The translations under genes and the position numbers were made by a program. The notes under the pieces were generated by a model. The model had not been told where the DNA came from. It saw nothing but the letters and a program-made list of their open reading frames with translations, and did not search any database. Source: a virus. Taken from it: DNA of 64,000 bases. Shown piece after piece: positions 14,712 to 24,086 of this stretch. Positions within the stretch are counted from its first letter, which is position 1. The number at the start of each line of letters is the position of its first letter. The stretch is from IMG/VR virus record IMGVR_UViG_3300033153_015023, positions 1 to 64,000 of that record; one strand, 5' to 3'.

Positions 14712-16687
14712 TTGTCAATAAAATATTTGTAGAAAATTATGGTTCCATCAAATCTGCTACTTTCCATCCACAAAAAGGATTGATTGGTATCTTTGGTGAG
14801 AGTAGTGATAACGCTGAAAAATCAAATGGGGCAGGTAAAAGTACTTTAGTTGAAGCAATATTATTTGGTTTATTTGGTAGATCTCAAAAAGGCACTATTT
14901 CAGAATTAAAAGCAGATTTTTCTACAACCCCTCTTATTGTAGATATAGAATTTTATCTTTTAAATAGACAATTTAGAATCAGGCGCACATGGGACAAAAA
15001 AGCAGGTGGGTTTTTACAGTTGTGGGAAGATGATAAAGAGTTTGCCGGGGCTATTAAAGAAGTACAAGAAAAAATAAATAAATTATTAGGTGTGTCTTAT
15101 CCAGTTCTTACAGCAATATCTTTTTTCCTTCAAGGTGATAACGATTCTTTCTCGGGTGCAGCCTCATCTGAACGTTTATCTTATATGAGAGAAATCCTAT
15201 CTCTAACTTTCTGGGATAATTGTTATGATGTTGTTCTTAAAAAGAAAACTTCTGCAAACCTTCTTCAGATCACAGCAGTAGTGGATTCTACAAAACAGAT
15301 TTTATCAGTAAAGAGAGCGTCTTTTTCTTTAGATGATCTTGAAACATCACAAAAGACTGTAAGAAATATAAAAAATACTCAGATACAACTCAAAGAGAGA
15401 CAGGAAAATTTACGAAGAGAAAGAGAAGTTGCATCTGAAAACCTTGTTCAGAAAACCTTTTTGAAGGAAAAACTGGACACTCTTATTGATAGTCTTGATT
15501 CTTTGATTTTCCTTGAAAGAGATTTTGAGAACAAACTACCTGTTGAATCTTCTGTTAAAGCCTATCGATCTGTAGAAAGTTTTATCCAGAAAAATAGAAA
15601 AGAGATAGATAAACAAAATTTATATTTAGGAGAAATAACTTCAGATATAAAAAGAGAAAATAGTTTCTTATCTATGTCACCAGAGGCAGGTGTTATCTGC
15701 CCAACTTGCAGGCAAGAAGTTAAAGCCTCTGATATAGAAATACATATAAAAGAAGCTGAAAAAAAGGTAGTTGATTTAACAAAAGAAGCAGGGCAGATTA
15801 AAAAATATGTTGAGGGCTTATCATATGATATAGGCACGTATGAGAATTTTATTTTTCTAAATAAAAAATCTGTTGAATATCTAACAAGTAGATTGTCTTA
15901 TATGAAAGAGATGGAAGAGTTAGAACTAACAAAAGAAAAAATTGTTACTACAGAGTTATTAATAGAAGATATAAATTCACAATTGGAAGGTATTGAAGAC
16001 AGCTCTCAGCTTATAGAAAGTCTTGATTCACAACTTTTAGAGTTAGAACAGGATATGGGTAAAAATGAAGTTTCTCTTAGAGGAATATCTGATAAGGTAG
16101 TAGAACTAAAATTAATAGAAAAACAGATAGATGAATTAGATATAGAGTTGTCAAAAAAAGAAGATGAGCTTAAAACAACAACAGAACAGGTTTCTACTTT
16201 AGAATTATTACAGAGGCTATTTGGAAAGACAGGTGTATCTTTTTATATTGTCAAGAAAGTAGTGAAGTCTTTCTTAGAAAAGAACTGTAATCAAATATTA
16301 GAAAAGCTTTCTCCATATAGAGTAGAGTTTAATTTAAAAACTTCTACAGATAAAAATACTTTGGATATTCTTATTCGTAGAAATGATGGTATGCGGAAGT
16401 ATGAAACCTTTTCTGGTGGTGAAAAAGAATTATTGAATTTTGCAATTAGAATGTCATTAAGTCAGCTATTAAAGAAAAGAGGGACTGGTGCAGCAATTAA
16501 GTTTGTGGTACTTGACGAAATCTTTGGTTATCTTGATAATTACAATAAGGGTGTTTTAGAGAATGTATTAATGATGTTACGAAAAGAGTTTAGTCAACTT
16601 TTTGTTATATCGCATATTCCACTTGATTTATCTTTTGATCAAACAGTTACTATTAAAAAAGTTGGCTCATATAGTATTATAGAATAG
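14708..16687 (+). CDS. sbcC: SbcC/Rad50-like ATPase (T4 gp46 type)
   Basis: 659 residues, shorter than cellular SbcC (about 1000), as in phages. The N-terminal Walker A lies in NGAGKSTLVEAI; two long coiled coils flank a zinc hook CPTC (about residue 335); the C-terminal ABC signature is FSGGEKELLN and Walker B is FVVLDEIFGYLD. It clamps DNA and drives the SbcD nuclease. It directly follows its partner gene with a 4-nt overlap. Confidence 0.93.
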   Translation: MIVNKIFVENYGSIKSATFHPQKGLIGIFGESSDNAEKSNGAGKSTLVEAILFGLFGRSQKGTISELKADFSTTPLIVDIEFYLLNRQFRIRRTWDKKAGGFLQLWEDDKEFAGAIKEVQEKINKLLGVSYPVLTAISFFLQGDNDSFSGAASSERLSYMREILSLTFWDNCYDVVLKKKTSANLLQITAVVDSTKQILSVKRASFSLDDLETSQKTVRNIKNTQIQLKERQENLRREREVASENLVQKTFLKEKLDTLIDSLDSLIFLERDFENKLPVESSVKAYRSVESFIQKNRKEIDKQNLYLGEITSDIKRENSFLSMSPEAGVICPTCRQEVKASDIEIHIKEAEKKVVDLTKEAGQIKKYVEGLSYDIGTYENFIFLNKKSVEYLTSRLSYMKEMEELELTKEKIVTTELLIEDINSQLEGIEDSSQLIESLDSQLLELEQDMGKNEVSLRGISDKVVELKLIEKQIDELDIELSKKEDELKTTTEQVSTLELLQRLFGKTGVSFYIVKKVVKSFLEKNCNQILEKLSPYRVEFNLKTSTDKNTLDILIRRNDGMRKYETFSGGEKELLNFAIRMSLSQLLKKRGTGAAIKFVVLDEIFGYLDNYNKGVLENVLMMLRKEFSQLFVISHIPLDLSFDQTVTIKKVGSYSIIE

Positions 16688-16696
16688 GGGGTTAGA

Positions 16697-17236
16697 ATGT
16701 TTGTAGGAGATCTTTTTACTGGGGTCCGCTTTGGCGGTAAGCACCACGGTATGTTGGGCGTGTTTGTATTGCTATCTTCACTCGCTGAAGATACTATATC
16801 TCCAATAAAGTTAGTTAATCGTGTCAGTAAGTTAGTAATACCAAAGCATCGAAGAGTCTTTGTTGTAGGTAATGTGTCTGCTCAAAGTTCTCATGAGCTT
16901 GCTCTGTTTATAGGAGATCTATTAGATACAAAATGTGAGGTGATAGTTGAGTTGAATGAAAGAGAATCTCTGGGAGGGGTTCATAAAATGCCTTCCTGGG
17001 TTATTGTAAAAACAAATGGTGGTATGTGGATTTCTGAAAGGGTAGATGAACTAATATGGGTAGTTGATAATATGTCACTTTTAACACAACCAACAGATAT
17101 TCGACCAGCTTTAAAAATACCTGTGAGTGTGGTACCTATGAAGACAAAGGATATTCCAGAGTGTTTTAATATCGTAGAAAGCAGGCCAGGTTGGAAAATG
17201 TTTTCTGAAAAAACATCTGTATTGAGAAGACGATAA
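16697..17236 (+). CDS. hypothetical protein
   Basis: 179 residues, alpha/beta, with repeated hydrophobic strands (RRVFVVGNVS, CEVIVELNE, SWVIVKTNGG, DELIWVVDN). I find no convincing catalytic motif. Its place between SbcC and RecA suggests a recombination accessory. It ends one base before the recA start. Confidence 0.65.
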   Translation: MFVGDLFTGVRFGGKHHGMLGVFVLLSSLAEDTISPIKLVNRVSKLVIPKHRRVFVVGNVSAQSSHELALFIGDLLDTKCEVIVELNERESLGGVHKMPSWVIVKTNGGMWISERVDELIWVVDNMSLLTQPTDIRPALKIPVSVVPMKTKDIPECFNIVESRPGWKMFSEKTSVLRRR

Positions 17237-17237
17237 A

Positions 17238-18389
17238 ATGATATCTAAAGACCTGCAAAAAATACTTACTAAAAAGTTTGGTACTGGTGTTATTGCAAAA
17301 GCTTCAGATGCAAAGGCATTGATTTATAAACGTATCCCAACAGGGTCAATGCAATTAGATGCAGCTTTGGGGGGTGGTATTCCATTAGGTAGGATTATAG
17401 AATTTGCAGGCCCGGAAACTCATGGTAAAACAACTGTTCTGTTAAAAATTATAGCAGAAAATCAACAAAAGGGTGCAACCTGCGCTTTTATTGATACAGA
17501 AGGATCGTTTGATTCTACCTTTGCAAAAAAGTTAGGTGTCAATTTAAAAACTTTAGAATTTAATGCCCCTGTTTCCCAGGAAGCAATGATCGATCTGGTA
17601 GAAATATTTGTTGCTTCTAGGGAAGTAACTGTAATAGGAATTGATTCTATAACAGGCCCTGTCCCTACCCATATACAGGGTAGAAGCGCTGCTGATCCTA
17701 CAATGGGTGTTGAGGCAAAACTAAATAATTTGTTTTGTAGGAAAGTTGTAACTGCTATGGCCCCTGGTGATTTAACAAAAAAAGAAAACCAACCCTGGTG
17801 TGCAGTTATTTATACTAATCAATTACGTGATACAATAGGGAAGCTGCACGGTATCCCAACAGGTGGTGGTGGTTGGGGGTTAAAGTTTTTTAAATCCATC
17901 GGTGTAGAATTCAGAAGATTAAATTGGTTAGGTAAAGATGGGGAATCAATTATAGCTACAAAGGCTGATAAGTGGGGGCAGACGATTTCTTTTGTAGTGA
18001 AGAAAAATAAAACTGCTATCCCTCATAGTGTAGGTGAGATAGATTTTTATTTTAAAGATACTGCTATTATAAAAGCTGGTGAATATGATCTTTTAAAAGA
18101 AGCTATTATAACAGCAACTAAAAATAATATAATTAGACAAAGTGGCGCTTATTTTTATATAGGCGAAAATAGTTTTCAAGGGATGGATAATTTTGTTTCC
18201 GCTATAAGAACAGATCGAGGGATAGTTACTTATCTTGAAAAACAATTTGTTGATGAGAAGAAGTTCTGGTATTTTAAACAGGATATAAAAAGATTACCAC
18301 GGGGATTAGTTGATGAACAAACTACCATCATGGGTAGAGAAAGAAAACCACAAAAGGGAAAGTCAAAAGCAGGAAAAAAGGATAGCTAA
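17238..18389 (+). CDS. recA: RecA/UvsX-like recombinase
   Basis: 383 residues. Walker A is GPETHGKTT (near residue 57), Walker B is VTVIGIDSITG, with a FIDTEGSFD strand and a downstream YTNQLRDTIG block as in RecA. It catalyses strand exchange on SSB-coated DNA and fits with the SbcCD, SSB and resolvase genes around it. The C-terminal tail is lysine-rich. The 3' end overlaps the next gene by about 77 nt. Confidence 0.92.
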   Translation: MISKDLQKILTKKFGTGVIAKASDAKALIYKRIPTGSMQLDAALGGGIPLGRIIEFAGPETHGKTTVLLKIIAENQQKGATCAFIDTEGSFDSTFAKKLGVNLKTLEFNAPVSQEAMIDLVEIFVASREVTVIGIDSITGPVPTHIQGRSAADPTMGVEAKLNNLFCRKVVTAMAPGDLTKKENQPWCAVIYTNQLRDTIGKLHGIPTGGGGWGLKFFKSIGVEFRRLNWLGKDGESIIATKADKWGQTISFVVKKNKTAIPHSVGEIDFYFKDTAIIKAGEYDLLKEAIITATKNNIIRQSGAYFYIGENSFQGMDNFVSAIRTDRGIVTYLEKQFVDEKKFWYFKQDIKRLPRGLVDEQTTIMGRERKPQKGKSKAGKKDS

Positions 18390-18636
18390 AGAGTTTGATG
18401 GACATGCTCAGCCTGCTTCAGGTGCAACCCCTCTTTTTAAAGGTGATGTCAGGAACAAAAATTATCTTATCGAGTGTAAACGGACAGGCCATGCCTCTTA
18501 TACAATATTCTTAAAAGATTTAAAAAAGATAGAACGTTTTGCAAAAGACAAAACAAAATTGCCGATGATGATTATTGAGTTTGTTGGGAATAAAGAATAT
18601 GTTATATTAAGGAAGGAAGATTTTTTGAATGTATGA
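18313..18636 (+). CDS. PD-(D/E)XK nuclease, Holliday-junction-resolvase-like
   Basis: 107 residues. The motif FKGDVRNKNYLIECKRT shows the aspartate and E-x-K signature of the PD-(D/E)XK fold, preceded by a helix with a conserved-type glutamate and PASGATP, as in archaeal Hjc-like and phage resolvases. It probably cuts branched DNA. The start is taken at the ATG at 18313, inside the 3' end of recA; a TTG lies one codon earlier. It overlaps the next gene by 8 nt. Confidence 0.72.
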   Translation: MNKLPSWVEKENHKRESQKQEKRIAKEFDGHAQPASGATPLFKGDVRNKNYLIECKRTGHASYTIFLKDLKKIERFAKDKTKLPMMIIEFVGNKEYVILRKEDFLNV

Positions 18637-19450
18637 TATTTGTGTAATAGATGCAAAAAACTTTGTCTATAGAATGGATTGGGCTTATAGAGTTCTCAAA
18701 GATTCTAAAGATAGATCTACCAGTGTTTTGTATGGAACCATAAAAGGTCTTTTAAACTTAAAAAAATATTATCCTATAAAACGATTTATGTTTTTATGGG
18801 ATTCCTTTAACAGTTGGCGTGTTAATATCTATCCGGAATATAAAGCAGGTAGAAAAAAAGACTATCAGAATACGTTTACTGATCAAATAGATATTCTAAG
18901 AAAAGATATACTTCCATATATTGGTATAGATCAATTAGAGGCGAATGGTTATGAAGCTGATGACTTAGCTGCATGGATAGTAAAAAATTGTTGTGGTGAT
19001 ATATTATTAGTTTCTAATGATCATGATTGGAAACAACTTTTATGGAATGATTACATTTGGTTATTTGTACCTATTAAAAAAACTGTTCTAGGTAAACATT
19101 TAGTTTTAAAAGAAGAGGGTTTGACGCCACAACAGCTTCCTTATTATTGGAGTATAATTGGTGATACTTCAGATAATATAAAAGGTATTTATAGATTCCC
19201 AAAAAAAGAAGCTAAGTTATTAGTTTTAAAAACAGATTGTTTTATTAACTTTTCGCCTATTCAATCTAAATGGGAAAAGGTGCTAATAGAAAATATTGAT
19301 ATTGTAGAACGCAATTTAAAATTAATTCAATTGAATGGTAAAATAACTAATATTGCATGGACTAGATCTCTTAAAGATAAAAAGGTTTTTCAAGAAATTT
19401 GTAATGAATATGGTATTGTATCCCTGGTTGTAAAATTTGGGTTTTTATAA
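18629..19450 (+). CDS. 5'-3' exonuclease / flap endonuclease (T5 FEN / T4 RNase H type)
   Basis: 273 residues. Motifs of the FEN family appear in order: VIDAKNF, FLWDSF, YPEYKAGRK, EANGYEADDLAAW, LLVSNDHDWKQL and the helix-hairpin-helix entry GDTSDNIKGI. It removes RNA primers and 5' flaps during lagging-strand synthesis. It ends at the ATG of the NusG-like gene (TAATG). Confidence 0.9.
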   Translation: MYDICVIDAKNFVYRMDWAYRVLKDSKDRSTSVLYGTIKGLLNLKKYYPIKRFMFLWDSFNSWRVNIYPEYKAGRKKDYQNTFTDQIDILRKDILPYIGIDQLEANGYEADDLAAWIVKNCCGDILLVSNDHDWKQLLWNDYIWLFVPIKKTVLGKHLVLKEEGLTPQQLPYYWSIIGDTSDNIKGIYRFPKKEAKLLVLKTDCFINFSPIQSKWEKVLIENIDIVERNLKLIQLNGKITNIAWTRSLKDKKVFQEICNEYGIVSLVVKFGFL

Positions 19451-20013
19451 TGCTGTGGTTTATTATAACTTTACCAGCAAAACTTGCAGAATACCATCTT
19501 GAAAAAGCAATTAGACGGGGGTTATTGAACAGTCATTTTATTAGAAAAGATATAATTATCTATATTCCAGTACTTACACAGATAACAAATGGACATACAA
19601 CCAGCATATCTTTATATGAAGGTTATGCGTTTTTAGGTCTGCCTGATAAAGAAGACGTCTTTCAATTTTTTGAAGGTTTTGAAGACAGATATAACTTTTT
19701 GACGGTGCTACGAAAGGTTGTTACTGAAAAAAATCATGTTGGGAAATCTGTTGATAATAAAATACCTGCAATAATCTCTCGAAGTATTATAACTGATGCA
19801 AAGCGCAGATGTAGTACATCACGAAGGGAATCAGATAAATCTTATCGATTTAAAATTAAGGATAGAGTCCATATTACAAAAGGTGTGTTTGAAGGATTTG
19901 AAGGAACTATAAAACAAATAAGTTCTTTAGGGACAGAAGTGTTTGTCGATATTTTCTTTTTAGGTGCGACTACATCAATTCGTACGGATAAAGAAGATCT
20001 TGAAAAAATATAG
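19450..20013 (+). CDS. NusG-like transcription elongation/antitermination factor
   Basis: 187 residues. The N-terminal part (1 to about 110) has the alpha/beta outline of an NGN domain (WFIITLPAKLAEYHLEKAI, then GYAFLGLPDKEDVFQFF). The C-terminus is a KOW domain (FKIKDRVHITKGVFEGFEGT, residues about 135-187). NusG paralogs such as RfaH bind RNA polymerase and suppress pausing or termination on chosen operons. With so many leader hairpins in this genome, a phage antiterminator is an attractive role, but only inferred. Confidence 0.7.
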   Translation: MLWFIITLPAKLAEYHLEKAIRRGLLNSHFIRKDIIIYIPVLTQITNGHTTSISLYEGYAFLGLPDKEDVFQFFEGFEDRYNFLTVLRKVVTEKNHVGKSVDNKIPAIISRSIITDAKRRCSTSRRESDKSYRFKIKDRVHITKGVFEGFEGTIKQISSLGTEVFVDIFFLGATTSIRTDKEDLEKI

Positions 20014-20022
20014 GAGCCGTTT

Positions 20023-22449
20023 ATGTCATCAAAGAAACTTAGTAAAACAGCAGAAGTAATTTTAAAAGAAAGATATTATAATCCAGGAGAGGATTGGCAG
20101 AGGTTATGCAGGCGAGTTGCAAAGTATATAGATATAGATGGAAAATATGAAGATCAGTTTTTTGAGATGATGTATGAATTGGATTTTTTACCTAATTCAC
20201 CGACATTGATGAATGCAGGAACTGAGTTGAAGAATCTGAGCGCATGTTTTATATTACCTATTCCAGATTATATGGATGGTATTTTTAATACTCTTAAAGT
20301 CGCTGCTTTGATTCAAGCATCTGGCGGAGGAACTGGATTTGATTTAAGTGACTTGCGACCGAAAGGATCTCGAGTTAGTAGTACAGGTGGGGTTACTTCT
20401 GGTCCCATTAGTTTTTTAAGAGTTTATGATTCTGCATCAAATGTGATTAAACAAGGAGGAAAACGGCGTGCCGCGAATATGGCTATTATGAGATGTGATC
20501 ACTTAGATATAAAGGAATTTATACGATGTAAAGCTGCGGAAGATAAAATTACGAATTTCAACGTTTCTGTGGCTGCTACAGATGATTTTATGAGAGCATG
20601 TGAAGAGGATACAGATTGGAAGCTTGATTTTAACACTCATAATTTAGAGCCTATTACTCTTCCTGCAAATGAATTAATGGATATGATTATCAATGGTGCG
20701 TGGAAGAATGGAGAACCTGGATTGTTTTTTATCGATACTGCTAATCGTTTATCTTCTATCGATGAGCGTATTGTTGCTACAAATCCGTGTATTGCTGGAG
20801 AGAGTCGTGTTGAGATTGTAGGAGATCGATTAAAATATCCGGAAGGTGTTCCGATCAAGAGTCTTGTAGGAAAGTCCGGTTTTTACGTACACAGCTATTG
20901 CAATAAAAGAAAGCGACTTGTATTAGGAAAGGTATCTCGCGTATGGAAGACCGGCAGAAAAAAAGTCTATAGAGTCACATATCAGTGGAAGGGTGGTAAG
21001 GGAAGAAAGGTACTAAAGGTAGGTTCTATTTGTGTTACAGCAGATCATGAATTTATGATGAGAGGTGGTCGTTCGAATGCTCACTCTCGGTTTATCGACG
21101 GAGAGTATGTTGCTGCTAAAGACTTAAGAGCGGGAGATGCTTTGATGCCATTAAACCATAAAGTTGTGTCTGTAGAGGAAGTCGGCTATAGAGATGTGTA
21201 TGATATGGAAGTTGAAAAATATCATAATTTTGCTGTTGAAGGTATAATAGTTCACAATTGTGGGGAAATTCCACTCCCACCGTATGGAAGTTGCAATCTA
21301 GGTTCAATTAATCTTTCTCAGTGTGTTGATGATGAGAGTGTAGCCTGGGATAAATTGAGCCAATTAATACATCTTGGAATTCGATTTTTAGATGATGTAG
21401 TTGAGCGGAATGAATATATAATTCCGGAAATTGGCGATTCTGCAAAAAAATATCGTTCTCTCGGTTTAGGTATAATGGGTTGGGCAGATATGCTTTTAAA
21501 GATGCAGATTAGATATGGTAGTGATAAGAGTTTAGATCTTGCTCGACGGATTGGTTCCTTTGTGAAAAAGGAGGCTAAAAAGGAGAGCTGGCGACTCTGT
21601 AAAAAAAGAGGAGAGAACAGCGAAGGTAAAGATCGGAGAAATGCAATGCTAACATCTATAGCTCCTACCGGAACGATTTCTATGTTAGCTGGATGTAGTT
21701 CTGGAATTGAACCGAACTTTGCATGGACGTGGCAATCAAATAGAATGGATAGAGTATTTGAACATTTTCATCCTTTAGCACAAAAATATTTAAAACAAGG
21801 AAAAGAGCTGCCGGATTATTTTGTAACTGCATTTGACGTATCTCCGAGCGATCACGTTCGAATGCAGGCTGTGTGGCAGGAAAACATTGATCATTCTATT
21901 TCGAAGACGATTAACTTGCCTAATGATGCTACGAGAGGAGATATTAGAAATGTATTCTTTCAGGCGTGGAAACTTGGTTGCAAAGGAATTACTGTTTATA
22001 GAGATGGTAGTAGGAGAGAGCAAGTTTTGGTTTCAAAAACAAAGACGGATATTGTCGGAGTTGAGAAAGTGGCTCCAATAAAGAGACCAGAGAAACTGTA
22101 TGGAACTACAATAAAACAGCAGACGAAAAGCGGTACTGTGTATACGACAGTGAATTTTATAAGTGACGCTCCGGTGGAAGTGTTTCTCAATACAGAGACT
22201 CGTCCGACAATTGATGGTTTAGGAAGATTGATTTCTCTTTCGTTGAGAAGCAATATCTCTGCGGAGGAAGTTATTGAGCAATTAAAGCAGAGTGGTGGAG
22301 TTGTTGAAGTTGCTGTTGCAAATGCAATTGATACATCTATTACAATAGAGAAGGATGAGCCGTGTCCGAATTGTGGTGTTAATTTAGTTCGCCGTAACGG
22401 TTGTAGAGAGTGTCTTTCGTGCGGATGGTCTGCATGTACAATATCATAG
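20023..22449 (+). CDS. nrdJ: class II (B12-dependent) ribonucleotide reductase with intein
   Basis: 808 residues, of which about 651 remain after removal of the intein at codons 256-412. Reductase blocks are in order: FLPNSPTLMNAG, ASGGGTGFDLSDLRP, the split NPC/GE active site, PYGSCNLGSINL, and PTGTISMLAGCSSGIEPNFA. The C-terminus has a zinc-ribbon-like CPNCGVNL ... CLSCGW. It reduces ribonucleotides to dNTPs using adenosylcobalamin. Cys413, the intein's +1 residue, matches the thiyl-radical cysteine of the NPCGE motif, so activity needs splicing. Its codons use CGA/CGT arginine more than the surrounding recombination genes. Confidence 0.93.
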   Translation: MSSKKLSKTAEVILKERYYNPGEDWQRLCRRVAKYIDIDGKYEDQFFEMMYELDFLPNSPTLMNAGTELKNLSACFILPIPDYMDGIFNTLKVAALIQASGGGTGFDLSDLRPKGSRVSSTGGVTSGPISFLRVYDSASNVIKQGGKRRAANMAIMRCDHLDIKEFIRCKAAEDKITNFNVSVAATDDFMRACEEDTDWKLDFNTHNLEPITLPANELMDMIINGAWKNGEPGLFFIDTANRLSSIDERIVATNPCIAGESRVEIVGDRLKYPEGVPIKSLVGKSGFYVHSYCNKRKRLVLGKVSRVWKTGRKKVYRVTYQWKGGKGRKVLKVGSICVTADHEFMMRGGRSNAHSRFIDGEYVAAKDLRAGDALMPLNHKVVSVEEVGYRDVYDMEVEKYHNFAVEGIIVHNCGEIPLPPYGSCNLGSINLSQCVDDESVAWDKLSQLIHLGIRFLDDVVERNEYIIPEIGDSAKKYRSLGLGIMGWADMLLKMQIRYGSDKSLDLARRIGSFVKKEAKKESWRLCKKRGENSEGKDRRNAMLTSIAPTGTISMLAGCSSGIEPNFAWTWQSNRMDRVFEHFHPLAQKYLKQGKELPDYFVTAFDVSPSDHVRMQAVWQENIDHSISKTINLPNDATRGDIRNVFFQAWKLGCKGITVYRDGSRREQVLVSKTKTDIVGVEKVAPIKRPEKLYGTTIKQQTKSGTVYTTVNFISDAPVEVFLNTETRPTIDGLGRLISLSLRSNISAEEVIEQLKQSGGVVEVAVANAIDTSITIEKDEPCPNCGVNLVRRNGCRECLSCGWSACTIS
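20788..21258 (+). mobile_element. mini-intein in the ribonucleotide reductase gene
   Basis: 157 codons in frame between NP and CGE of the active site. Splicing blocks: Cys1 in CIAGESRVEI; block B GSICVTADHEFMM with the T-x-x-H motif; block F VGYRDVYDMEVEKYHNF; and the C-terminal VHN followed by Cys. The residues between B and F are too few for a homing endonuclease, so it can splice but not move alone. Confidence 0.92.
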
Positions 22450-22967
22450 TCGGTTTAGATTTATCTCTTACTCATACTGGTGTAGGTATTATCTTTAATG
22501 GTAAGAGGGGTTATTTTAGTCTTATCCCAAAAAAGCTTTCTGCTGTTAAAAGATTAGCTTGGATTGAGACTCAACTAAAGTTGTTTATTGATTCTACATC
22601 GATTTGTTGTGCTGTGATTGAGGGTTATAGTTTTGGTAGTGTGGGAAGAGCTATTTTTAATATTGGTGAGTTAGGTGGTGTTGTTCAGTTATTATTATAT
22701 AAACATAATATCCGTACTATAATTATTCCCCCAGCAATTGTTAAAAAGTTTTGTTGTGGGAAAGGCAACGCTTCTAAAGATATTATGATAGAAGCTTATA
22801 ACTTATCCCACAATACAAATTTTACGTTAAAAGATAATAACGAAGTGGACGCTCTTTTATTAGCAGAAATACTGTATTCTTATTTCTATAGATATAATGT
22901 ATTCTTATTTAACTATCAGGAAGATATTATAAATTCTTTGGGGAAAACATGCGAGGTATTATATTAG
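22434..22967 (+). CDS. ruvC: RuvC-like Holliday junction endonuclease
   Basis: 177 residues with the RuvC acidic residues in place: GLDLS near residue 9, VIEGYSF, and NEVDALLLAEI near the C-terminus. It would resolve four-way junctions, complementing the PD-(D/E)XK nuclease. I take the ATG at 22434, which overlaps the reductase stop by 16 nt; a TTG-type start at 22410 is possible. It overlaps the next gene by 19 nt. Confidence 0.85.
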   Translation: MYNIIVGLDLSLTHTGVGIIFNGKRGYFSLIPKKLSAVKRLAWIETQLKLFIDSTSICCAVIEGYSFGSVGRAIFNIGELGGVVQLLLYKHNIRTIIIPPAIVKKFCCGKGNASKDIMIEAYNLSHNTNFTLKDNNEVDALLLAEILYSYFYRYNVFLFNYQEDIINSLGKTCEVLY

Positions 22968-23566
22968 TAGATGATATTGATAAGCTTGCATACAAGCCTG
23001 CTTTTCCACATCAACTCGCAAAAGATCGTTGTCGAGAGGATAGACGTAAAAGATTGATGCTGAAAAAAATAAATGTGATTGCCGGCAAGTTCCTTCTTTT
23101 TCGAGAAAGAGAGATGTTAGAGATCTATATGTATCACAATCATCGAGTAAGAGATCTTAGGCCGTTTGTCCATTCGAAAACCCGATATTTAGTTTTATCG
23201 AAGATGCATCATATACTATATCTGCTTCAGCAATATCTTAAGTTTTTTTTCGAATACGATTATAAAGAAATCGATCAAGTTGCGAGAGAAGTATTGCTTC
23301 CAAAACAGTATATCTTTCTTTGTGATTATTTACGTTTGCATTCTTATCGTAGATGTAGTTTGTTGTATAGTATTTCTATTCAAGCGGTTTATTGTCGATT
23401 GCGGTATATTAAAGATCGGTTGCAAGGAAAATTATTTGTGGATAAAAAAGATATTGAGTTAAAAAAGGTTCGTAAAAATATAGAACGGGCAAGATATGTC
23501 CTGGAAGTAACAAAGCCTTTGGTAGAATTAATTACAACCTTACAAAGATATAGAGCAAAATTATGA
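22949..23566 (+). CDS. basic helical protein, possibly two sigma region-4-like HTH units
   Basis: 205 residues, very rich in Arg, Lys, Leu and Tyr. Two similar segments can be laid over a region-4 helix-turn-helix: FREREMLEIYMYHNHRVRD ... SKTRYLVLSKMHHIL, and LLPKQYIFLCDYLRLHSYRR ... SIQAVYCRLRYIKDRL. Both end where the recognition helix would be. This suggests a sigma-like or sigma-appropriating regulator, but the match is degenerate. The codon mix is rich in CGA/CGT. It overlaps the genes on both sides. Confidence 0.6.
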   Translation: MRGIILVDDIDKLAYKPAFPHQLAKDRCREDRRKRLMLKKINVIAGKFLLFREREMLEIYMYHNHRVRDLRPFVHSKTRYLVLSKMHHILYLLQQYLKFFFEYDYKEIDQVAREVLLPKQYIFLCDYLRLHSYRRCSLLYSISIQAVYCRLRYIKDRLQGKLFVDKKDIELKKVRKNIERARYVLEVTKPLVELITTLQRYRAKL

Positions 23567-23922
23567 CCATTGTATTTGATTGGAGTGTGTTGTGTATTCC
23601 TTCAAAGAAAACACGCTTCGGGTATCCTAGAAGATTCTCACGCAGCCTTGTAAAGTGGTTGATAAGACATGGTTGGAGAGTTTGTGTTATAAGCCCATTC
23701 TGGTTAGAAAGATTTCCTACAATGGAATTAGCAAGGCATTTTTTACGATTGAAATTTCCTTTTGTTGAAATAGTTCGTTTTAAATCACGTCCTGAATTTT
23801 CTATAATTGTTTCTTTTGATCAATTTATACAGAAAAAAAGATTTTTCTTTCTAAGATTATTTTTAAATTTACGTAAACTAACTAAGAGAAAACATCGTAT
23901 TACTGTATGGAAGAAAAGATGA
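23563..23922 (+). CDS. hypothetical protein, weak HAD/5'-nucleotidase-like start
   Basis: 119 residues. The opening TIVFDWSVL and the helix-strand RSLVKWLIRHGWRVCVISPF recall small HAD-fold phosphatases, but the second catalytic aspartate (D-x-D) is absent, so an active phosphatase is doubtful. The C-terminus is very basic. It overlaps neighbours by ATGA on both sides. Confidence 0.55.
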   Translation: MTIVFDWSVLCIPSKKTRFGYPRRFSRSLVKWLIRHGWRVCVISPFWLERFPTMELARHFLRLKFPFVEIVRFKSRPEFSIIVSFDQFIQKKRFFFLRLFLNLRKLTKRKHRITVWKKR

Positions 23923-24086
23923 AAAAAGAAAATGAAGTTGAGAAAGAAACTTATGCTCCATTTTGGGCTTTTGGTCATAAATTTATTGGGTATTATTATC
24001 AAACAAAAGAAGGAAAACAATTTACTTGTATTGCTGCGGATATAACTATAGCAAGATGGAAAAGAGATAAATGGTTAAAAAAATGA
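23919..24086 (+). CDS. small hypothetical protein
   Basis: 55 residues (begins MKKENEVEKETYAPFW), aromatic and basic, with an ATGA overlap to the upstream stop and a TGA shared with the next start. No family recognised; the coupled starts support translation. Confidence 0.55.
   Translation: MKKENEVEKETYAPFWAFGHKFIGYYYQTKEGKQFTCIAADITIARWKRDKWLKK

Noticed and set aside
22434-22967. The RuvC-fold protein as a TasR nuclease
   Set aside because: It is a compact 177-residue junction resolvase without a Nop domain, 16 kb from the array, in a recombination cluster.
23563-23922. Calling the 119-residue protein an active HAD phosphatase
   Set aside because: The second aspartate of the D-x-D motif is missing and similarity is limited to the first strand and helix.
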